A stretch of 6,593 nt of DNA from Methanobacteriota archaeon. Its GTDB lineage: Archaea; Halobacteriota; Methanosarcinia; Methanosarcinales; Methanoperedenaceae. Below, in pieces: positions 1 through 5,374 of the stretch. Position 1 is the first letter of the stretch. Each line of letters opens with the position of its first letter. The stretch covers positions 1-6,593 of the forward strand of contig JAHIFK010000036.1 in the NCBI GenBank assembly GCA_018900975.1, written 5' to 3'. The position numbers and the translations under genes are program-made. The notes under the pieces were generated by a model. The model saw nothing but the letters and a program-made list of their open reading frames with translations, made no database searches and had not been told where the DNA came from.

Positions 1-7
1 CCCTTGA

Positions 8-128
8 GGACGCGCGTCCACGTATGCCAGTGCGCTGGCATACGTGTGCACGCAATCGACTGGCGTGACAGTCGACGTGTATGCGCCCTCCAGAGGCGTG
101 ACTCTGGAGGCTCGTGACTCTGGGCGCC
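8..128. repeat. chain of short perfect hairpins, two sharing the loop GCGTGA
   Basis: Four consecutive self-complementary units lie in about 100 GC-rich bases. GGACGCGCGTCC at 8-19 is a 12-bp palindrome. A 12-bp stem pairs 19-30 with 35-46 around TGCG. A 7-bp stem pairs 56-62 (TCGACTG) with 69-75 around GCGTGA. A 9-bp stem pairs 87-95 (CCTCCAGAG) with 102-110, again around GCGTGA. The right arm of the last unit is then repeated: CGTGACTCTGG occurs at 97-107 and 113-123. The second copy could also pair with 90-95, giving an alternative fold helped by GCGCC (83-87) against GGCGC (123-127). All pairings are seen directly. Function is unknown: a structured RNA, a 3' UTR of an unseen left-hand gene, a palindromic repeat family or an assembly-end artefact would all fit. 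No open reading frame explains it. Confidence 0.75.
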
Positions 129-175
129 ATCATCTGCGGCTAATTTTTTCAAAAGCTGAACCAAGTAATTCTTGC

Positions 176-196
176 ATGCGCGCAATTGCGCCGCAT
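176..196. repeat. GC-rich palindrome
   Basis: GCGCAATTGCGC at 180-191 is a perfect 12-bp palindrome. Flanking ATGCG (176-180) and CGCAT (192-196) extend the symmetry if one C at 191 is bulged. It lies between two plus-strand T-tracts and continues the palindrome-rich character of the left edge. Apart from these elements, bases 129-288 hold no gene that I can see, only A/T-rich sequence downstream of the AOR stop codon. Confidence 0.5.
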
Positions 197-214
197 CCAT
201 AACAATATATCAAG

Positions 215-228
215 TTTTTTTTTGTTTT
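215..228 (+). terminator. plus-strand T-tract terminator candidate
   Basis: Nine consecutive T residues (215-223), then G and four more T (225-228), lie on the plus strand. A shorter six-T tract is at 144-149, just after the last hairpin. Euryarchaeal transcription commonly ends at U-rich tracts, so these would suit a plus-strand transcript that enters from the left and crosses the hairpin chain. They cannot serve the minus-strand AOR gene, for which they read as A-runs. No AOR terminator is obvious. Confidence 0.35.
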
Positions 229-288
229 ATGGAAAACTATAATTATCTCGATATCATTTGACAATTTAACCTTGACAGGACACTAGCC

Positions 289-2004
289 TTATAACAGCCC
301 CAGCTCTCTTTGCGTCTCACGCGTCGGCATCCCATTCACATCCCAGACCCTCAGGAGATAATACTCATCCAGCGCCATCTCAAACTCCGCCCTGTCGATC
401 CCATCGCTCTCAAAGAACCTATCAGGCAACGCATCATCCTTTCTTGAAAATCCTGCCCTGATATTGAACATTCGTTCAAGGTTCCATATCCTCTCCCCGC
501 ATTTCATGAACTTCTCTGTGGAATAATCCACACCCGTAGCAGTTCTTAGCATTTCGCCAAATTCTTCCTTGGCCATTGCGAACGATGCGAACAGGCACAG
601 AGCCAGCGAATCAAGCGCAGCGTTCTCATTCTGTAATTTCAGAACCAGCTGTGCCTTTCCTGAGAACGTGAAACGATCAACCTTCGAAGGCTTTCCCAGT
701 ATCTCAGGCGACACAGTGTAGGCGCGAAGGTGGCATCCGCCGCGGTTGCTGGTGGCATACGCAAGAGCCATACCAAGCATTCCGCGCGGGTCATAGCCAG
801 GGAGTTCAAGCCCTTTTGAGTGCATCGCTGCGTCCTTTCCATGGGATTTTGCAAGGGCCCTTGACCCTCTGCCTAGTTCTTTCCCGATTCCTTCGCGTTC
901 TCCTATCTTTTTTACGAGTTCGGAAAATTCCTTGATATCTTCACCCATTATTTCTGCATAAGCCGCGATCGTGCTTCCGGAGGAGATCGTATCTATCCCG
1001 TAATCGTTGCACAGTCGGTTTGCCCTGATGACAGACTCTATATCCGCATTTTTATTATCAGGCCCGTAAGCCCACAGCGTTTCGTATTCTGGGATCTCAT
1101 GGCCCTCAAGTGCGCCGCTTTTTATCACATGCCTGCATGCGATCATGCAGTTATAGCAGGTATTGTTCTTAATATCATAATTTTCCTTTATAAAGTCCCC
1201 CGAAACCTTATCCGCGCCACTGAACTCGTTATCACGGAAGTTCCCTGTAGGCATTACTTTCAGGTAATTGATCAGGTTAAGAAGCGCTGACGTCCCGTAG
1301 GTATGCAGTCCTTTTGAGGACATGGGCCCTTCTTTTATGAGCCGCAGGGCTTCATTTCTTGCTTTCCTGAACCCCTCCTCATCCGCTATAGAAGGCTTTT
1401 TATCTCCCTTTACCACAAGCGCTTTGAGCTTCTTTGAGCCCATCACAGCGCCCAGCCCCCCGCGCCCGCAGGCATGGGAGTGATCGTTCATAACATTAGC
1501 CATGGGGACAAGCCTCTCGCCTGCACGTCCGATGCATGCCACGCGACCTTGTGATGAAAGCTTATCAGTACATGACCTGACGTTCTCGCCCCACAATCTG
1601 TTCGCCTGATGTATATCGATGTGATCGTTGTTGATAGATATGTAAACAGGCTTTTCCGCCGCTCCCTTCATTATAAGCGCATCGATCCCTGCGAATTTCA
1701 GTTCTTTACCAAAGAACCCGCCGCTGCTTGAATCAAATATCGTTCCAGTGAGGGGTGATTTTGACACCATGGCGTGCCTGCCCGACATAGGAGCGAGAGT
1801 ACCTGTGAGGGGGCCTGTAGCGAAAATGAGGATATTTTCGGGGCTTAACGGGTCGATAGACGGGTCAACTGCATCGTAATACAGTTTTACTCCAAGACCC
1901 CTTCCGCCGATAAAAGAATGAAGAATACCTGTATCGCTCTTTGTTTCTGTGATGCTGCTGTCTGTCAGATCGATAGTTACGGTTTTTCCTGTCCAGCCGT
2001 GCAT
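289..2004 (-). CDS. aor: aldehyde:ferredoxin oxidoreductase (AOR family, tungstopterin enzyme)
   Basis: This cytoplasmic enzyme family oxidises aldehydes to carboxylic acids, or runs in reverse, with ferredoxin as electron partner and a bis-pterin W (or Mo) centre plus one [4Fe-4S] cluster. The 571-residue product matches the usual family length of about 600. The N-terminal pterin domain carries GGRGLGVKLYY, DPLSPENILIFATGPLTGT and SGGFFGKELKFAG (about 33-106). The cluster ligands are Cys283, Cys286 and Cys290 (CYNCMIAC) with Cys470 in DSLALC, the order seen in Pyrococcus AOR. Other expected elements are EYET (307-310), the Asp338 motif GIDTIS, DPRGMLG (405-411) and RGGCHLR with His425. I start at Met31 of a longer open frame because MHGWTGKTVTIDLT is the family N-terminus; the upstream extension is unlike AOR. 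No Shine-Dalgarno is visible, but a TATA-like box lies about 30 nt upstream, suggesting a leaderless mRNA. Substrate cannot be assigned, and no companion ferredoxin subunit is adjacent. Confidence 0.95.
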   Translation of the reverse strand: MHGWTGKTVTIDLTDSSITETKSDTGILHSFIGGRGLGVKLYYDAVDPSIDPLSPENILIFATGPLTGTLAPMSGRHAMVSKSPLTGTIFDSSSGGFFGKELKFAGIDALIMKGAAEKPVYISINNDHIDIHQANRLWGENVRSCTDKLSSQGRVACIGRAGERLVPMANVMNDHSHACGRGGLGAVMGSKKLKALVVKGDKKPSIADEEGFRKARNEALRLIKEGPMSSKGLHTYGTSALLNLINYLKVMPTGNFRDNEFSGADKVSGDFIKENYDIKNNTCYNCMIACRHVIKSGALEGHEIPEYETLWAYGPDNKNADIESVIRANRLCNDYGIDTISSGSTIAAYAEIMGEDIKEFSELVKKIGEREGIGKELGRGSRALAKSHGKDAAMHSKGLELPGYDPRGMLGMALAYATSNRGGCHLRAYTVSPEILGKPSKVDRFTFSGKAQLVLKLQNENAALDSLALCLFASFAMAKEEFGEMLRTATGVDYSTEKFMKCGERIWNLERMFNIRAGFSRKDDALPDRFFESDGIDRAEFEMALDEYYLLRVWDVNGMPTRETQRELGLL

Positions 2005-2030
2005 ATGGGTTTTAAATTGGAAGCATATTG

Positions 2031-2037
2031 TAATAAA
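2031..2037 (-). promoter_or_regulatory. TATA-like box for aor
   Basis: On the minus strand TTTATTA is centred 30 nt before the chosen aor ATG (2004), the spacing expected for an archaeal leaderless transcript. The stretch between them is A/T-rich and lacks a ribosome binding site. The assignment rests on position and base composition only. Confidence 0.35.
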
Positions 2038-2064
2038 TGTATGTTTTTTCAGGCTATATGGTAG

Positions 2065-2073
2065 AATATTTAT
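2065..2073 (+). promoter_or_regulatory. TATA-like box for the small coiled-coil gene
   Basis: AATATTTAT on the plus strand would place transcription start near 2096 and give a leader of about 33 nt containing the GGAG ribosome binding site. It lies in the 124-bp divergent intergenic region shared with aor. It is a weak, A/T-rich match. Confidence 0.3.
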
Positions 2074-2098
2074 CTGGAGTGGGGGAATATACAATTGA

Positions 2099-2121
2099 AT
2101 ATAGAATGGGATATAGAATGG
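2099..2121 (+). repeat. tandem 11-bp direct repeat in leader
   Basis: ATATAGAATGG occurs twice, at 2099-2109 and 2111-2121, separated by one G. The second copy runs directly into the ribosome binding site GGAG (2120-2123) of the next gene. It may be a local duplication or a regulator site; nothing else in the window carries it. Confidence 0.6.
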
Positions 2122-2128
2122 AGAAATA

Positions 2129-2374
2129 ATGTCAATAAGAGAAATTGAAGCAGAAATTAAAGATGAAATTAGAGAAATTGAAAAGGAAATCAGAGAAATT
2201 GAAAAAGTAAAGGAACATTACAAATCAGGTAGTTTAGAATGGAACAACATTGAAGCCATAATCACTGAAAAGAAAAGAAAGATCAGCAGGCTGAAAACGC
2301 AAGAATATGGTGAAGAAGATGACGTATCTGGCGGCTGTGGAGGAGATTGCGGCAGTTGTGGCGGGGTAAGGTAA
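2129..2374 (+). CDS. small coiled-coil protein with Gly/Cys-rich C-terminal tail
   Basis: I do not recognise a named family. The 81-residue product has two parts. Residues 1-58 are almost entirely charged and aliphatic (repeated REIE, KEIREIEK), which predicts a long amphipathic helix or coiled coil. Residues 67-81 form a Gly/Cys tail (GGCGGDCGSCGG) with three cysteines spaced CX3CX2C, plausible for metal or Fe-S binding or for redox chemistry. A good ribosome binding site, GGAG at 2120-2123, sits 5 nt before the ATG, supporting real translation. There is no signal peptide or membrane segment. It is transcribed divergently from aor across 124 bp, so co-regulation or a role in metal or cofactor delivery to AOR is conceivable, but this is inference. 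The repeated GAAATTGAA codons reflect the heptads. Confidence 0.75.
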   Translation: MSIREIEAEIKDEIREIEKEIREIEKVKEHYKSGSLEWNNIEAIITEKKRKISRLKTQEYGEEDDVSGGCGGDCGSCGGVR

Positions 2375-2395
2375 TTTGAATGTGGAAAGTACGAC

Positions 2396-2403
2396 CTTTA
2401 TAA
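2396..2403 (+). promoter_or_regulatory. TATA box for the DUF998 remnant
   Basis: CTTTATAA is centred about 26 nt before the ATG at 2426, matching archaeal TATA-to-start spacing for a leaderless transcript. The start codon has no Shine-Dalgarno (the preceding bases are TTAATTTAACAT), in agreement with leaderless expression. The promoter seems preserved although the gene behind it is truncated. Confidence 0.5.
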
Positions 2404-2425
2404 TGAGTGCAAATTAATTTAACAT

Positions 2426-2650
2426 ATGAACTTTAAGCGCGCTTCCGGGGTGTTATTATTCACAGGAGCGGTGCTTGTCATAATAGGAATACACCTGGCA
2501 GAGTTCCTTTATCCAGGTTACAGCGTATCAGGGAATTACATAAGCGACCTGGGCGCTACCTGCCGCGCCACATGCATCGTATATCAGCCTTCTGCCTTCA
2601 TCTTTAATTCCTCTTTAATTATTCTTGGCTTTTTTGAAGAGTACCTTTAG
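2426..2650 (+). pseudogene. truncated DUF998-family membrane protein
   Basis: The 74 residues match the start of DUF998 integral membrane proteins of unknown function. They contain a first membrane segment (about 8-29, GVLLFTGAVLVIIGIHLAEF), the conserved YPGYSVSGNYISDLGA (29-44) and the beginning of a second helix (about 58-69, FIFNSSLIILGFF). Members of this family usually have about 200 residues and about six membrane helices, so roughly the last two thirds are missing. The frame stops at 2650, inside the 3' end of the convergent dus gene, with a 32-bp overlap; plus-strand sequence beyond is dus coding, so no continuation is available. A deletion that joined the DUF998 start to the dus tail is the simplest explanation. 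A functional two-helix miniprotein is possible because its promoter looks intact, but less likely. Confidence 0.7.
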
Positions 2651-3596
2651 CGGCTCTTACTTCCACCATGATCTCCAATATCGAATCAATATCCATAGCC
2701 CCATTCACACGTTCACGTACTGATTTTATGTCCGCCCTGTTCTTAAGGAACCTCTGCGCTTTTATCTTAATGTCACTGTATGCAAGCATTTCATATCTTC
2801 GGCACAACTTCGCATACTCAAAAAAATCATCCAGCCGTTCATCGAACGTCCTGTGAGGAAGCATTTCGCCTGTTTCGATATAGTGCGATATCCGTCGGAA
2901 TATGTATGGATCTCCAACCGCGGCGCGACCTATCATTAGCCCGTCACATTGCGTGTAATCAAGCACATGACTTGCTATTTTTTCATCCCTGATGTCCCCG
3001 TTCGCGATAACAGGGATGGAGATGGCGCTCTTTATGGCTTTTATTGTTTCAAGGTTCACTTTTCCAGAATAACCCTGCTTCTGCGTCCTCCCATGAACGG
3101 TAATCGCAGAAGCGCCTGCTTTCTCGATAGTCCGCGCAATTTCAACAGTCATGTCAATGCTGTCCAGTATCCTCATCTTTGCTGTAACAGGCACATCCAG
3201 CGAGCCTGTGAGCAGTTCAATGATGTCCCTGATAATGCCAGTGTCCTTAAGTAGCGCAGCGCCGCATCCGCTCCTGACGACATCCTGAGCCGGACAGCCA
3301 AAGTTCAGGTCGATGATTTCGGGCCTATATATTTTTTCAAGGCTAAGCGCTGACCTTTGCATAGTATCAGGGTCAGAACCCATCAACTGTATTGCCACCG
3401 GACGTTCTTCTTGCGCGATCAGACCGCGAGCTATGCTTTTCGGGTTTTCCCGAACGACTGCTTCGCTTGATATCATTTCTGAATAAACCATGGAAGCGCC
3501 GTACTTTTTACACAACAGCCTTAACGGCAGGTTAGTCACGCGTGACATGGGGGCAAGAACGAGAGACCCCTGTAAAACTAATTTTCCGATTTTCAT
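2619..3596 (-). CDS. dus: tRNA-dihydrouridine synthase (DusB-like)
   Basis: This FMN enzyme reduces uridine to dihydrouridine in the tRNA D-loop region using NAD(P)H. The 325-residue product has the Dus TIM barrel followed by a helical C-terminal domain. Visible motifs are LAPMSRVTNLPLR (14-26), IQLMGSDP (69-76), the NFGCP active-site loop with catalytic Cys101, VTAKMR with FMN-contacting Lys140, VHGRT with His168, IPVIANGDI (194-202) and MIGRAAVGDPYIF (221-233). The sequence resembles bacterial DusB more than DusA. I start at MKIGKLVLQGSLVLAPM, where family similarity begins; the 15 codons upstream in the same frame look non-homologous and no Shine-Dalgarno is seen. It is separately promoted, lies downstream of hdrB on the same strand with a 165-bp gap, and converges on the DUF998 remnant. 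The exact tRNA position modified cannot be read from sequence. Confidence 0.95.
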   Translation of the reverse strand: MKIGKLVLQGSLVLAPMSRVTNLPLRLLCKKYGASMVYSEMISSEAVVRENPKSIARGLIAQEERPVAIQLMGSDPDTMQRSALSLEKIYRPEIIDLNFGCPAQDVVRSGCGAALLKDTGIIRDIIELLTGSLDVPVTAKMRILDSIDMTVEIARTIEKAGASAITVHGRTQKQGYSGKVNLETIKAIKSAISIPVIANGDIRDEKIASHVLDYTQCDGLMIGRAAVGDPYIFRRISHYIETGEMLPHRTFDERLDDFFEYAKLCRRYEMLAYSDIKIKAQRFLKNRADIKSVRERVNGAMDIDSILEIMVEVRAAKGTLQKSQE

Positions 3597-3655
3597 ACGT
3601 TTAATGATTGATATTAGAAACAGTTTTTCTGTCCAAACCAAGCCTGTCCATAAAC

Positions 3656-3663
3656 TATAAATA
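3656..3663 (-). promoter_or_regulatory. proximal TATA box candidate for dus
   Basis: On the minus strand TATTTATA would set transcription start near 3633 and a leader of about 37 nt before the dus ATG at 3596. A second, strong-looking candidate, GGTATAAAAAA, lies farther upstream at 3708-3718 on the same strand and would start transcription near 3686. Which one is used cannot be decided from sequence. Confidence 0.4.
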
Positions 3664-3669
3664 CTTTTG

Positions 3670-3685
3670 TTCGTATATATACGAA
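3670..3685. promoter_or_regulatory. perfect 16-bp palindrome, operator candidate
   Basis: TTCGTATATATACGAA is perfectly self-complementary. It lies between the two dus TATA candidates and coincides with the start site expected from the distal box (3708-3718). Imperfectly concentric outer arms ACTATAA (3654-3660) and TTATAGT (3686-3692) lengthen the symmetric zone. Position and symmetry suit a dimeric repressor site, but no regulator can be named. The 165-bp gap between dus and hdrB otherwise holds no gene. Confidence 0.5.
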
Positions 3686-3761
3686 TTATAGTGGGCAGGA
3701 CGGACTGTTTTTTATACCACCACCCTTAATCCCCCTGTCCACTACCTCCTATTGTTGAAAA

Positions 3762-4670
3762 TTATCTTCCGGGCGCATTCCTTTTCTGTATCTCTGCAAT
3801 TTTTCCAAAAAATCCCGGGTTAATTATTTCATTCAGGTGAAGACCCACATCTTCAGGCGTGTAGCCAAGCGCAAGCCCAAGAAGCTGGCTAAAGTGCAGT
3901 ACAGGTATATCAAAATTTTTTCCTGATTTTTTAAGCTCCACCTGGCCTGCATCGTACTGGAGGTGGCAAAAGGGGCATGAGTCAATAATGCAATCAACCT
4001 CAGCCCTGACGATCCTGTCAAGCTTGTACTCTGTCATCTTGAACGAAGTTTCAAGCATCGCTGACCGCACTCCCCCCCCTGCGCCGCAGCAGCTCGTTTT
4101 ACCTTCATATGGTACACTTTTCGCGCCTGTTGCCTCCACAAGCTCATCAAAGAAAACAGGACATTCTGCGCTTCCAAGCTTTCTTTCCTTTGTGGGTTTC
4201 AGGAGATGGCATCCATAGTGCACTGCAGTCCTGATCTCAAGAGGCTTCTCAATAGCATCGCTAAGTTTCTTCACGCCAATATCGGTGTGGAGAAACTCCA
4301 TTATGTGCCTGACTTCTATCGTACCCCTGTATTCCTTGCCTATTTTCTTAAGATGGGCGTTCACCTCGTTCCTTAGCACGGCATCGTTTTTCAGGATATT
4401 GTTTGCATCCATCAGCGAGCTGAAGCACCCGTTGCATATTGTCAGGATATCTGTGCCTTTCTCCTCTGCAAGCACAAGGTTCCTTGACGCAAGGGTGAGC
4501 CATGTGATCTTATCGAACGAGCGGTAGACCCCGGGCGCAGGGCAGCAAGCAGCCTCCTTAAGCTCGAAACATTTGATACCCAGCCTGTCAAGTACAAGAC
4601 CTGTGGCTTTTTCAATGCCAGGATAGCGGTTGGGGATAAGGCATCCTGCGAAAAGAGATAAATCCTTCAT
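3762..4670 (-). CDS. hdrB: heterodisulfide reductase subunit B (HdrB, two CCG domains)
   Basis: HdrB is the catalytic subunit that reduces the CoM-S-S-CoB heterodisulfide, or a related disulfide, at noncubane [4Fe-4S] clusters in the cytoplasm. The 302-residue product carries two complete CCG motifs. The first is Cys10, Cys42-Cys43, Cys79 and Cys82 (CNGC). The second is Cys154 (YGCH), Cys194-Cys195 (SCCGAGGG), Cys232 and Cys235 (CPFC). All cluster ligands are therefore retained, and the length suits a stand-alone HdrB rather than an HdrD fusion. Its ATG overlaps the hdrC stop as ATGA, indicating translational coupling and a fixed HdrC:HdrB ratio. No hdrA, flavoprotein or membrane HdrE gene lies in the window, so the electron donor is encoded elsewhere. 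CCG proteins also occur in other oxidoreductases, so a substrate other than CoM-S-S-CoB cannot be excluded. Confidence 0.93.
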   Translation of the reverse strand: MKDLSLFAGCLIPNRYPGIEKATGLVLDRLGIKCFELKEAACCPAPGVYRSFDKITWLTLASRNLVLAEEKGTDILTICNGCFSSLMDANNILKNDAVLRNEVNAHLKKIGKEYRGTIEVRHIMEFLHTDIGVKKLSDAIEKPLEIRTAVHYGCHLLKPTKERKLGSAECPVFFDELVEATGAKSVPYEGKTSCCGAGGGVRSAMLETSFKMTEYKLDRIVRAEVDCIIDSCPFCHLQYDAGQVELKKSGKNFDIPVLHFSQLLGLALGYTPEDVGLHLNEIINPGFFGKIAEIQKRNAPGR

Positions 4671-5104
4671 TTCTTTATCAGCTCGCCAAATCCTGTTGAT
4701 ATAAGAAGTTTCTTTACGTCCTTGAGAGCTTTTTTCCGGGCAGCTTCATCTATCCTGAGTCCGAGCTTCTTTCTGATATCCCTGTGTTTATCATCAATTG
4801 GAATTGACTGCCCTGTTTTGATAAGAAAATTGCATACTTTCCTGTGGGCTGGAAGTATCTTTCCTTTTTTCACTGCCTCGCTCCTGAGTGTGAGCACAAA
4901 ATCAGTGACCTTTATCCCGCGGGGACAGCGCTCCTGGCAGTTGTAGCAGGTGGTGCACATCCAGAGTTCAGGCTGGTCTGAGATGTCTTTCCTGACCGAG
5001 TCCCTCACTATCTTTCTGACATTCAGGCTTGTGTATTTTCCTGAAGGACAGCTTGCATGGCATGTGCCGCACTGGAAACAGGTGAGTATCTCGGTGTTTT
5101 TCAT
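4667..5104 (-). CDS. hdrC: heterodisulfide reductase subunit C (HdrC, 2x[4Fe-4S])
   Basis: HdrC is the electron-transfer subunit that passes electrons from HdrA or another donor to the HdrB active site. The 145-residue product has two ferredoxin-type motifs: Cys9, Cys12, Cys15 and Cys19-Pro (CFQCGTCHASCP), and Cys50, Cys53, Cys56 and Cys60-Pro (CTTCYNCQERCP). The rest is a basic helical C-terminus. I chose Met21 of the longer open frame (MKNTEILTCFQCGTC) because HdrC similarity starts there and because a TATA-like box sits about 26 nt before it, consistent with leaderless initiation; the 20 upstream residues would overlap that promoter. It is the first gene of the hdrC-hdrB operon and is divergent from the winged-helix regulator across 270 bp. 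It is somewhat shorter than typical methanogen HdrC, the difference being outside the cluster motifs. Confidence 0.93.
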   Translation of the reverse strand: MKNTEILTCFQCGTCHASCPSGKYTSLNVRKIVRDSVRKDISDQPELWMCTTCYNCQERCPRGIKVTDFVLTLRSEAVKKGKILPAHRKVCNFLIKTGQSIPIDDKHRDIRKKLGLRIDEAARKKALKDVKKLLISTGFGELIKK

Positions 5105-5125
5105 TGGATTAAATATGGGGAAACT

Positions 5126-5134
5126 AATATTTAA
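5126..5134 (-). promoter_or_regulatory. TATA-like box for hdrCB
   Basis: On the minus strand TTAAATATT is centred 26 nt before the hdrC ATG at 5104, the spacing of an archaeal leaderless promoter. Its plus-strand reading AATATTTAA equals the first nine bases of the inverted-repeat arm near the regulator (5308-5317), so one protein could in principle recognise both. Confidence 0.5.
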
Positions 5135-5307
5135 GGATTTAAGAGAAATGATACCCATCCACAAATGTACTGATGTTCTTTATGCAGAGGTTCAAAAATA
5201 TTGATGCAGGGCGCTTTTCTGTGAAAATGAAATTATTTTACATCGGGAAGCAAAAAAAAGAAGTCAAGGGATTATTATTATGATAATATTGATTATTTGG
5301 ATGCATG

Positions 5308-5338
5308 AATATTTAAACTTTAATATCTTTTAAATATT
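5308..5338. promoter_or_regulatory. inverted repeat AATATTTAAA-N11-TTTAAATATT, promoter/operator candidate
   Basis: Two perfect 10-bp arms (5308-5317 and 5329-5338) are separated by 11 bp. The right arm also works as a TATA box (CTTTTAAATATT, 5327-5338) that would start the regulator transcript near 5359, about 16 nt before its first ATG. This overlap suits autoregulation. A/T-rich promoter DNA makes chance symmetry fairly likely. The rest of the 270-bp divergent gap (5105-5374) holds no gene I can see. Confidence 0.4.
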
Positions 5339-5374
5339 GTTGGATTAAAAACGAGTGGTTTATATTGAGGATTC

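Noticed and set aside
1..128. CRISPR array
   Set aside because: The units are hairpins with differing stems; there are no identical direct repeats of 24-37 bases with regular spacers.
639..854. Minus-strand 71-codon open frame inside aor
   Set aside because: It lies wholly within the strongly supported AOR gene in another frame and shows no protein-like motif.
2780..3254. Plus-strand open frames of 70 and 101 codons opposite dus
   Set aside because: They are antisense to the conserved dus gene, lack ribosome binding sites and read as composition artefacts.
3690..3753. Minus-strand GTG mini-frame of 18 codons downstream of hdrB, after a GGAGG sequence
   Set aside because: The spacing from GGAGG to GTG is only about 2 nt, the peptide has no recognisable features and it overlaps a promoter-like region.
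3988..4527. Plus-strand frames of 76 and 80 codons opposite hdrB
   Set aside because: They are antisense to the conserved CCG motifs of HdrB; the codon pattern is explained by the opposite strand.
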